Shown here: positions 35,372-42,882 of the stretch, piece after piece
Numbering within the stretch: the stretch's first letter is position 1
How the letters are laid out: every line of letters begins with the position of its first letter
Assembly (NCBI GenBank): GCA_965261645.1
Contig: CBDHDJ010000003.1
Coordinates: 1,116,001-1,180,000, forward strand
Source: CBDHDJ01 sp965261645
Lineage (GTDB): Bacteria > Pseudomonadota > Alphaproteobacteria > SHVV01
Reading direction: 5' to 3'
Length of the DNA stretch: 64,000 nucleotides
The notes under the pieces: generated by a model
The model's input: only the letters and a program-made list of their open reading frames with translations
Databases searched by the model: none
What the model was told of the DNA's origin: nothing
Position numbers and translations under genes: made by a program

Positions 35372-37015
35372 ATAGAAACCGTCGGTGTCTCAAAGTCGTT
35401 GACAGGTTCCGCGGCACCCGTACCCGGCTCAGCACGGCGGCGGCGCCTCGGTCATGCGCCAGCAGCGCACGCACCATCTTCTTCGCGTCGATCCGGTCTG
35501 TCTTGTGCTGCTTCGCCTTCCTGTTCACCAGAAGGCTCGCCGGGTCGAGCACGACCGTCTCAAGGGCCATGGCACCGTCGAGCCAACGTGCCAGCCAAAA
35601 GCCTTCGTAGCCCGCCTCGTAGCAGTTCAGAACGCGCATCTCACGCTTGAGAACCCGTTCGGCCTTGGCTCGATGGCGTTCGATCAAATCCCGGAGGGCA
35701 TCGACGTTCGCGGCTTCGATCGTGTGCAAGCCGATCCGCTCGTTCACCGGGCTCTTGATCCCGACCACCCAGCTCTTCCGGCTGATCTCAATCGCAACAT
35801 ACAGCGTGCTATTCTCCGCACCGGCCGGCGCGGCGGTTTCGTTCCTTGGGGGCATTTCTTGTCTCCTGATGAGGATTAGCAGAAGCGGCACCGTAGCGCC
35901 GGTCTCCCGCCTCGCCTCATAGGATCTCTATGTTACCGGTGCCGCCGAGACATCAGTGGCCGAGAGCGGGCGACCGGGCGGTCGTGTCTGATCCCGCCGC
36001 GCCGCGGGCCAGGCGTGGAGGCGGGTGATGATCCCGCGCGCAGTCATCGTCTTGCTCTGTACCATGCTGCAGATCTGCTTCGGGACGGTGTATGCCTGGA
36101 GCTTTTTCAGACGCTCCTGGTCGCCCAGCTCGGTTGGTCGTTCACCGACTCCGCGATCGCGTTCAGCGTCGCCATCTTCTCGCTCGGCACCTCGGCCGCG
36201 TGGGCCGGCGCGACCCTGCTCCGGCTCGGGCCGCGCAAGCTGGCGCTGGCCGGCAGCGCGATGTTCTCGGTTGGCTATCTGATCGCCGGCTTGGCCCTGC
36301 ATCTCGATGCCATCTTGCTGTTCTATCTCGGCACGGCGTGATCGGCGGCGCTAGGATCGGGCTCGGCTATGTGACCCCGGTGGCCACGGTTGCCAAATGG
36401 TTCCCCGATCGCAAGGGGCTGGCGACGGGGATCGTGGTCATGGGTTTCGGCCTCGGCGCGCTCCTGCTGAGCAAGGTGTTGGCGCCCCTGCTGATGCTGG
36501 GAACCGAGGGCGACCTGCCGCTGGTCTTCGCCTGGCTCGGCGTCGTCTTTGCCGCCATCCTGATCCCTTCGAGCTTGGCGCTGCGCGATCCGCCGGCGGA
36601 TTTCGCCGCAGCGCCGACGAACGCGCCTAGCAAGGCGGAGTCGGACGGCGATGCCGGCTCGGTCGCGCTCTGTCTTCACTCGCCGGAATTCGCGATGATG
36701 TGGCTCGTCTTCTTCTTCAACATCGCGGCCGGAATCTCTGTCATCAGCTTCCAGTCATCGCTGCTGCAGGACGTCTGGGGGCTTGCCGATCCGTCGATCG
36801 AGCCGCAAATCCTGGCCGAGTACGGCGCGACCCTGATCGCCCTCAGCTCGCTGTGCAACGGCGTTGGGCGGCTATTCTGGGGGCTGCTGTCGGACCGGAT
36901 CGGTCCCGTCCGGGTGTTTCGGATTCTCCTCGCCAGTCAGATGGTTGTCTTCGGCGTTCTGATGACCGAACGCGATCCGTGGGTTTTCTCGGCCCTGTCG
37001 AGAACATTCTGAGTT

Positions 37016-38381
37016 GACCGGTTTATGTACCATATGAGTTGACCGCTTCTGTTGCGGTTGCTGGCCCTGTGGGGAAGTGGTCGGGCGCGGAGCGGCTGTC
37101 CACTTGTCCACAGGGCGCCGCTCGGTCGCGTCGAAGCGGGTCACGCGGCCTCGCGGGTTTGGCTGTCGATAGGTTGGCCATCGGCGTGGTATCGGGCCAG
37201 ACATCGCGGTCCATGGAAGACGGCCATTGTGCCGTCGGGGTATTCGTGGACGCGGACCCTGGCCTTGACGTAATGGCGGCGGTGGCGGCCGGCGGGGATC
37301 TGAAGTGCCAGGCGCTTGTAGCGCACCGTGTTGTCGTTTGAGACGGTGCGTTCCTCGTGGATGCACAGGATGTCGTTGAGCGCGCCGGTGAAGGGGACGA
37401 AGGCGGTGCCCTGGTGCTCGGCCGGGGTCGCGAAGCGGGCGTTGTGTTGTGGCAGGAAGACCTCCTTGAGGAAGCGGTTGGCTCCGGCCATGTCGGTGGT
37501 GCCGGCGAGCCTGAGTTCCTGGGGCAGGCGCTTCTGCAGGGTGCCGAACATGCGCTCCGAGCGCCCCCTTGCCTCGGGCGAGTAGGCCGGGATCAACTCG
37601 ATGCCGAGCTGCGCCAGGGCGCGGCCGACCTGGGTCGGGGTGTCCTTGTCCACCTTGCCGCCGGCCTCGGGCGTGTTCCAGTAGTGGCTGGCGCGGTCGG
37701 TGTAGAGCGAGCAGAACAGGCCCTTGGCCCGGATCGCCTCGGACACCCCTTGGAAGCTCGACATGGTGCCCTCTTCGGCGACGAAGAAGGCCGAGTAGAT
37801 ATCGCTGGTCGCATCGTCCATGGTGACGATCAGGTCCCACCATCGACCGGGGACCCACTCGTGGCTCGAGCCGTCCTGATGCAGCATCATGCCGGGCAGG
37901 GCACGGCGCGGCCGCTTGCGCCGGTGCGCCACACGCCTGGGCGCCGCGCGCCTGCGCCCATGGGCTTGCAAGCTCAGCCGCAGCCAGTTGTAGCTGCGCT
38001 TGAAGCCGTGATCGGCCACCAGCTTCTCGTGGAAGTGCTTGGCCGTGAGGTCCCAGTAGCGGGTGTTGAACAACTCCAGCACCCGCGCCACCTCGTCCAC
38101 CGGCACGCGCCGCGCCGAGACCCGGCCCAGGCGGCGGTCGCAGAGACCGTCGGCTCCCTCCGCCTCGTAGCGGTCGCGCCAGCGCCGGAAGGTGCGCTCC
38201 GAGACACCCAGAACCTCCGCCGCCTCCGCCTGGCTCAAGCCACCCCGATGGGTGCGCCCGTAAACCTCCTCGAACTTCATCAATCTCAGTCCCTGTACCT
38301 GCTCCGTTCGACGCATCGCCTCCCTCCATGGCTTGGAAGCGTTCTAAAACCGGACAGATCATCTGGTACATAAACCGGACA
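37016..38381 (-). mobile_element. ISNCY-family (IS1202/ISDol1-like) element
   Basis: The ends tgaccggtttatgtaccata and, inverted on the right, tgtccggtttatgtaccaga are near-perfect repeats. No clear target duplication. Inserted in or beside the MFS gene. Confidence 0.8.
37141..38316 (-). CDS. ISNCY-family transposase
   Basis: 391 aa from ATG 38316, preceded by GGAGGGAGGCG. HTH (GGLSQAEAAEVLGVSERTFR, RWRDRYEAEGADGL), then the rve core: MLHQDGSSHEWVPGRWWDLI (Asp), LFCSLYTDRASHYWNTPEAG (Asp) and YSPEARGRSERMFGTLQKRL (Glu). Complete. Confidence 0.88.
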   Translation of the reverse strand: MRRTEQVQGLRLMKFEEVYGRTHRGGLSQAEAAEVLGVSERTFRRWRDRYEAEGADGLCDRRLGRVSARRVPVDEVARVLELFNTRYWDLTAKHFHEKLVADHGFKRSYNWLRLSLQAHGRRRAAPRRVAHRRKRPRRALPGMMLHQDGSSHEWVPGRWWDLIVTMDDATSDIYSAFFVAEEGTMSSFQGVSEAIRAKGLFCSLYTDRASHYWNTPEAGGKVDKDTPTQVGRALAQLGIELIPAYSPEARGRSERMFGTLQKRLPQELRLAGTTDMAGANRFLKEVFLPQHNARFATPAEHQGTAFVPFTGALNDILCIHEERTVSNDNTVRYKRLALQIPAGRHRRHYVKARVRVHEYPDGTMAVFHGPRCLARYHADGQPIDSQTREAA

Positions 38382-38403
38382 TATCGCGTGTTACCGACAG
38401 CAT

Positions 38404-39784
38404 GAGCTATACCCGAAAGTTGGTGATGGGATGAGATGAGGGCGGCGTATCCTGGCGATGTTGGAGTCGCCATTTTCCACGAAGGAGGGATACGCCATGA
38501 GAGAGGATACAGTCGTCCAGCTTCGCCAACCTGGATCATTTGAGGACGATCCGCTGACGGAGGTTTTGCGTCTTGGTGCGCGGCGTTTACTTGGGCAAGC
38601 GGTGGCGGCGGAAGTTGCCGGTTTTGTCGAGGCGTATGCGCATCTGACGGACTCGGCCGGCCGCCGTCGGATCGTACGCCACGGGCATTTGCCGGAGCGC
38701 GAGATCCAGACCGGCATTGGTCCGGTTGCGGTGCGCTGTCCCAGGGTGCGCGACCGAGGCGCCGGCGAGACGGGGCCGCGGGTTCGCTTCACCTCACGGA
38801 TCTTGCCTCCCTATCTCAGGCGCGCCAAGTCGATCGAGGAACTCCTGCCCTGGCTTTATCTGAAGGGCATCTCCACGGGCGATTTCTGCGCGGCGCTTGC
38901 GGCGCTCTTGGGGCCCGAGGCGCCGGGGCTCTCGGCCTCGACCATTGCCCGCCTCAAGGAGGTCTGGCAAGGCGAGCTGGAGCATTGGCAACGGCGCGAT
39001 CTCTCGGCCAAGCGTTATGTCTACTTCTGGGCCGAGGGCGTCTACTTCTCACCACGGCTCGACCATGACAAGCAATGCATGTGCGTGATCATCGGTGCCG
39101 ACGAGCTGGGCCGCAAGGTGCTGCTGGCGATCGCCGACGGCTACCGGGAGAGCGCCCAGTCCTGGCGCGAAGTGCTGCTCGATCTCAAGCGCCGCGGCCT
39201 GGCGATTGCGCCCGAGCTGGCCACCGGCGACGGGGCGCTCGGTTTCTGGAAAGCCTTGCGCGAGGTCTACGGGACGACGCGCGAGCAGCGCTGTTGGGTG
39301 CACAAGACCGCCAACGTGCTCAACAAGCTCCCGAAGTCCGTCCAGCCACGCGCCAAGCAGCACCTACAGGACATCGGGATGGCCGAGACCCGCGCGGTGG
39401 CCGAGAAGGCCTTCGACTTCTTCCTCGAGGCCTATGGCCCCAAGTACGACAAAGCGGTGGCCTGCCTGGCCAAGGACCGCGACGTGTTGCTCGCCTTCTA
39501 CGACTTCCCGGCCGAGCACTGGAAGCACATTCGCACCACCAATCCCATCGAAAGCACCTTTGCGACCGTGCGGCTCAGGACCACCAAGACCAAGGGCTGC
39601 CTCAGCCGCATGACGGCGCTCACCATGGTCTTCAAGCTGTGCCAGTCGGCCAGCAAGAAGTGGCGTCGCCTGGACGGCTCGAACCAGATCGCCGACATCA
39701 TTCAAGGCGTCAAATTCAAGGACGGAGAAAAGCTAACCGAACGCGCCGCCTGAAACCTGCGTCACCAACTTTTGACAATAGCTC
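38404..39784 (+). mobile_element. IS256-family element type A, copy 2 (intact, 1381 bp)
   Basis: Same termini as copy 1. The flanks gacagcat and ggcgggca do not match, so no target duplication survives. A 22-bp spacer separates it from the ISNCY end. Confidence 0.9.
38497..39753 (+). CDS. IS256-family transposase (intact)
   Basis: 418 aa from ATG 38497 after GGAGGG. Mutator-type core: DLSAKRYVYFWAEGVYFSPR (first Asp region nearby), ELATGDGALGFWKALREVYG (Asp), QRCWVHKTANVLNKLPKS (CxxH-like motif) and RTTNPIESTFATVRLRTTKT (Glu). It keeps ggtccggttgcgg, which copy 1 has partly lost. Confidence 0.92.
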   Translation: MREDTVVQLRQPGSFEDDPLTEVLRLGARRLLGQAVAAEVAGFVEAYAHLTDSAGRRRIVRHGHLPEREIQTGIGPVAVRCPRVRDRGAGETGPRVRFTSRILPPYLRRAKSIEELLPWLYLKGISTGDFCAALAALLGPEAPGLSASTIARLKEVWQGELEHWQRRDLSAKRYVYFWAEGVYFSPRLDHDKQCMCVIIGADELGRKVLLAIADGYRESAQSWREVLLDLKRRGLAIAPELATGDGALGFWKALREVYGTTREQRCWVHKTANVLNKLPKSVQPRAKQHLQDIGMAETRAVAEKAFDFFLEAYGPKYDKAVACLAKDRDVLLAFYDFPAEHWKHIRTTNPIESTFATVRLRTTKTKGCLSRMTALTMVFKLCQSASKKWRRLDGSNQIADIIQGVKFKDGEKLTERAA

Positions 39785-40079
39785 GGCGGGCATCTTCGGC
39801 CCGCCCTATGTCGGTTATCTGAAGGACCAGTATCCCGATCGCGCCGTCACCTACTGTTTTCTGATTGGCGTGCTGATCCTCGGCTTAGGTTACGTGTTCT
39901 CCTACTTGTTGAACGACGGCCGGATCCGCCTTGGCCGGCCGACCCTGGAGAGCACGCTGCGTGAGTACGGTATTCAGCCGCGAACGCGGAATTAGCCCCT
40001 CGGTATCCCGGAGCCGGGTGCCAAGGGGTCGCTGGCCGGGCAGCAACGACCAAGGGACGGCCGTCAGTCACTCCGGCGA

Positions 40080-41300
40080 TTGACAAAGACGGAGCGATCT
40101 TTCCATTGTAGGGCAAAGTGGGAGGGTGCGATCAAGCGAGAGCCCGACAAGATACTGGTGGTCGACGACGAGCCGGATGTGGAACAGCTCGTGCGCCAAC
40201 GCATGCGACGCGAGATTCGGGGCGGACAGTATGAGTTCGTGTTCGCGCGCAACGGGATCGAAGCGCTCGCGCGATTGAGGGAGCATCAGGACATCGACAT
40301 GGTCCTCTCGGACATCAACATGCCCGAGATGGACGGCCTAACGCTGCTCGAGCAGATCCCGGCGGTCGATCCCAATGTGCGCTCGGTGGTGGTCTCCGCC
40401 TATGGCGACATGAAGAACATCCGCACGGCGATGAACCGAGGCGCCTTCGATTTCGTCACCAAGCCGATCGATTTCGAGGATCTGCGGCTCACCATCGGCC
40501 GCACCCTGGAGCATATCGCGCTGTGGCGCTCGGCCCTCGAATCCCGGGACAAGCTGGTCGCGCTGGAAAACGAGCTCGATCTGGCCAGCCGGATGCAGCA
40601 ATCGATCCTGCCGACGAGCTTTCCCGAGACCGCTGGCTACCGGGTCTTCGCCAGGATGGAGCCGGCGCGCGCGGTCGGCGGGGACTTTTTCGACGTGCTG
40701 CCGCTGCCCGGCGATCGCGTCGGACTCGCGGTGGCCGATGTCTCGGACAAGGGCGTCCCGGCGGCGTTGTTCATGATGTCCAGCCGCACCTTGCTCAGGG
40801 GTGCCGCGATCGGTCATTCCGATCCGGGCGATATGATGCGCGAGGTCAATCATCTGCTCTGCGAGAACAACGACGCAGCGATGTTCGTCACCGTCTTCCT
40901 GGCGGTCTTCGATCCGGCCAGCGGCGAGCTCGTTTATGTCAATGGCGGGCACAATCCGCCGCTCGTTCTGCACGTCGACGGGACCGCGACGCTACTGCCG
41001 ACGACCGAGGGGGTCGCCCTCGGGATCGCCCCCGATGTCGAATACGGCAAGGGGTCGGTGATCCTGTCGCCGGGCGAGGCGGTGGTCTTCTACACCGACG
41101 GCGTGACCGAGGCGGAGAACGGCGACGGCGGGCAGTTCGGCCTCGACCGGCTGCGCGAGCTTTTCGCCGCCGGCCCGCCCGGCGACGCCCGCGGCGTCAC
41201 CGCAGCGGTGTTCGATGCGGTACACTCGTTCGCCGACGGCGCGCCCCAGTTCGACGACATCACCTGTCTGACGTTGTGGCGCGGTAAGGGGGAGGGGTGA
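40080..41300 (+). CDS. response regulator with PP2C-type (RsbU/SpoIIE) phosphatase output
   Basis: 406 aa. Receiver domain ~24-145: KILVVDDEPDVEQLVRQRM with the acidic pair, phospho-acceptor Asp ~78 in DMVLSDINMPEMDG, and Lys in VTKPID. A short coiled linker (ALENELDLASRMQQSILPTS) leads to the PP2C domain: RAVGGDFFDVLPLPGDRVGL, ADVSDKGVPAALFMMSSRTL, VNGGHNPPLVLHVDG, VVFYTDGVTEAENGDGG, FDDITCLTLW. Such proteins dephosphorylate STAS antagonists when phosphorylated by a kinase. TTG 40080 is the only upstream in-frame start. Overlaps the next gene by 4 bp. Confidence 0.9.
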   Translation: MTKTERSFHCRAKWEGAIKREPDKILVVDDEPDVEQLVRQRMRREIRGGQYEFVFARNGIEALARLREHQDIDMVLSDINMPEMDGLTLLEQIPAVDPNVRSVVVSAYGDMKNIRTAMNRGAFDFVTKPIDFEDLRLTIGRTLEHIALWRSALESRDKLVALENELDLASRMQQSILPTSFPETAGYRVFARMEPARAVGGDFFDVLPLPGDRVGLAVADVSDKGVPAALFMMSSRTLLRGAAIGHSDPGDMMREVNHLLCENNDAAMFVTVFLAVFDPASGELVYVNGGHNPPLVLHVDGTATLLPTTEGVALGIAPDVEYGKGSVILSPGEAVVFYTDGVTEAENGDGGQFGLDRLRELFAAGPPGDARGVTAAVFDAVHSFADGAPQFDDITCLTLWRGKGEG

Positions 41301-41713
41301 GCGTGGAACTGTCGCTGCGCATGGAGACGACACTCGACGAGCTTCCCCGCATCAACGCGGCGATCGAGGCGTTCGCGCGGCGGGAGAGCTGGTCTGCCCG
41401 GCTTGAGTTTCAGATCAAGCTGGTTATCGAGGAACTGGCGATCAATGTCGTGAAGCACGGCGGCGGCGCGGGCGGGGCGGCCGAAATCGAGCTGGTTTCC
41501 GATCCGGACCGGGTAACCATCGAATTCAGCGACGGGGGCCGCCCTTTCGATCCGTTGACCGAGAGCCCTCCGCCCGATACCAGCTCTGGGATCGAGGACC
41601 GCCCCGTCGGCGGGCTCGGCGTCCATCTCGTGCGCACCATGGTCGAGGAGGGGAGCTATCGCCGCGAAGGGGGCCGAAACCGCCTGACCATGGTCAAGCG
41701 GAGGGATGGGTGA
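41297..41713 (+). CDS. RsbW-like serine kinase / anti-sigma-type ATPase
   Basis: 138 aa, HATPase_c of the anti-sigma type: N-box FQIKLVIEELAINVVKHGGG, G1-like IEFSDGGRPFDPLTE, glycine loop GGLGVHLVRTMVEE. No transmembrane or dimerisation domain, as usual for RsbW/SpoIIAB. It would phosphorylate a STAS protein and sequester a partner. GTG start in the gtga overlap with the phosphatase gene; its stop overlaps the receptor gene. No sigma factor gene is nearby, so the sequestered target is unknown. Confidence 0.87.
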   Translation: MSVELSLRMETTLDELPRINAAIEAFARRESWSARLEFQIKLVIEELAINVVKHGGGAGGAAEIELVSDPDRVTIEFSDGGRPFDPLTESPPPDTSSGIEDRPVGGLGVHLVRTMVEEGSYRREGGRNRLTMVKRRDG

Positions 41714-42882
41714 CGGGCCGGCGCGGGGTCGCCTTTCTGGTGGTAGCCTTGGGCTTGGCGACACCGGCCTTGGCCGACGCGCCCGGAGTCTCCAGCGGGC
41801 GTGTCCTGTTCGGCCAGTCCGCGGCCTTCAGCGGCCCGGCCCAGGATCTCGGCCGCAACATGCGGCTCGGGATCGAGGCGGCCTTTGACGAGGCGAACGC
41901 GCGCGGCGGCCTTTTCGGCCGCCGCCTCGAGTTGTTGTCGCTGGACGATGCCTATGAGCCGGAAGCCGCGATCGCCAACACCCGCCGACTGATCTTCGAG
42001 AACGGCGTGTTCGCCCTGATCGGCGCCGTCGGCACACCGACCTCGCGCTCGGCGACGCCGATCGCCGCTTCCGCCGGCGTGCCCTATGTCGCGCCCTTCA
42101 CCGGCGCCGCGTTCCTGCGCGAGGCAAGGTGGCGCAACGTGATCAATCTGCGCGCCTCCTATTTCCAGGAGACCGAAGCAATGGTCGATCGCCTGATGCG
42201 CGATCTCGGCATCGACCGCATCGCGGTGTTGTATCAGGACGATTCCTTCGGCCGCGCGGGTTATCGCGGCGTGCGGCAGGCGCTCGGCCGGCGCGATTTG
42301 AAGCCGGTGGCGACCGGCGTCTACCCGCGCAACACCACTGCGGTCAAAACCGCCCTTCTGGACCTGCGCGCTGGCGACCCCGGCGCGGTGATCCTGGTCG
42401 GCGCCTACCAGCCGGTCGCGACGCTAATCAGTTGGGCGCGGCACATCGGGTTCGAGCCGGTATTCATCACCATCTCCTTCGTCGGCAGTAACGCCCTGGC
42501 GCGCGCGCTCGGCCCGGCCGGGGCCGGCGTCTTTGTCACCCAGGTCGTGCCTTTACCGACGGAGAACCGGCCCCCCGTCGCCGGGGCCTATCGCCGGGCG
42601 CTGGCAGCACACGCGCCCGAAGCGCGGCCCGGTTTCGTCTCCTTCGAAGGATATCTCGCCGGACGCCTCGCCATCGTCGCGCTCGAACTGTGCGGCCAGC
42701 GGCCCGATCGGACCTGTTTTCTCGACGGTCTGAGGCGTCTGGAGGTGGTCGATCTCGACGGTTTCGAACTGCGCTACGGCGCCGCCGACAATCAGGGGTC
42801 CGAAGCGGTTTTCCTGACGGTCATCGGTGATGACGGACGCTATCATTCGGTCGAGACGCTCCGAGACGCGCCGCGGCGATGA
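41710..42882 (+). CDS. LivJ/UrtA/AmiC-like periplasmic binding protein (sensor component)
   Basis: 390 aa. Signal peptide GVAFLVVALGLATPALA with cleavage before DAPGV. Peripla_BP_6 lobes: VLFGQSAAFSGPAQDLGRNM, GIEAAFDEANARGGLFGRRL, FALIGAVGTPTSRSATPIAA, FTGAAFLREARWRNVINLRA, IAVLYQDDSFGRAGYRGVRQ, GAVILVGAYQPVATLISWAR, ITISFVGSNALARALGPAG. No permease or ABC ATPase gene lies nearby, and the gene is locked by 4-bp overlaps between a kinase-like gene and a histidine kinase, so sensing rather than uptake is likely. The ligand is unknown; relatives bind amides, urea or branched amino acids. Confidence 0.88.
   Translation: MTGRRGVAFLVVALGLATPALADAPGVSSGRVLFGQSAAFSGPAQDLGRNMRLGIEAAFDEANARGGLFGRRLELLSLDDAYEPEAAIANTRRLIFENGVFALIGAVGTPTSRSATPIAASAGVPYVAPFTGAAFLREARWRNVINLRASYFQETEAMVDRLMRDLGIDRIAVLYQDDSFGRAGYRGVRQALGRRDLKPVATGVYPRNTTAVKTALLDLRAGDPGAVILVGAYQPVATLISWARHIGFEPVFITISFVGSNALARALGPAGAGVFVTQVVPLPTENRPPVAGAYRRALAAHAPEARPGFVSFEGYLAGRLAIVALELCGQRPDRTCFLDGLRRLEVVDLDGFELRYGAADNQGSEAVFLTVIGDDGRYHSVETLRDAPRR

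Larger units (their letters stand above)
33811..35412 (+). mobile_element. IS3-family element type E
   Basis: The inner terminal repeats are tgccaacctcactgagacac on the left and, inverted on the right, tgtcaacgactttgagacac. A few extra bases outside them (ccctctc, ggttccgc) may belong to the ends. The target duplication is at most 2-3 bp (GG). Confidence 0.75.
33064..35855 (-). pseudogene. IS110-C transposase interrupted by IS3-E
   Basis: The N-terminal half (35855 to 35413) has STLYVAIEISRKSWVVGIKS, LNCYEAGYEGFWLARWLDG and KTDRIDAKKMVRALLAHDRG (DEDD residues), ending SRVRVP. The C-terminal half (33810 to 33064) begins SVEEEDRKRLHRERQRLVKE and includes RLKAIGPNDATILTHEVF and SWVGVTPTPWASGDTQRDQG. 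Joined directly, VRVP-SVEEED is continuous. Broken only by the insertion. Confidence 0.85.
33050..35930 (-). mobile_element. IS110-family element type C, split by an IS3 element
   Basis: Ends are approximate. The transposase halves lie on either side of the IS3-E insertion (33811-35412). Confidence 0.65.
36025..39995 (+). pseudogene. MFS carrier (oxalate/formate antiporter-like), frameshifted and IS-split
   Basis: The start at 36025-36028 follows ggaggcg: MIPRAVIVLLCTMLQICFGT, VYAWSFF. A shift near 36105 leads to LGWSFTDSAIAFSVAIFSLG; a second near 36340 leads to ARIGLGYVTPVATVAKWFPD, RKGLATGIVVMGFGLGALLL. The frame runs to about 37010. ISNCY and IS256 elements follow, then the C-terminus GIFGPPYVGYLKDQYPDRAV and CFLIGVLILGLGYVFSYLLN to TAG 39995. 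About 45 residues of the middle are missing. Family: OFA-type 12-helix MFS. It lies between the decayed and the intact receptor-kinase pairs. Confidence 0.8.

Noticed and set aside
37357..38373. 338-codon plus-strand open frame opposite the ISNCY transposase
   Set aside because: Antisense shadow of a clear transposase; no motif and no ribosome site.
36872..38539. 555-codon minus-strand open frame spanning ISNCY and neighbours
   Set aside because: Low-complexity Arg/Gly/Pro translation out of frame with the ISNCY transposase.
41710..42882. Treating the binding protein as part of an ABC transporter
   Set aside because: No permease or ABC ATPase gene is adjacent; the overlaps are with signalling genes.
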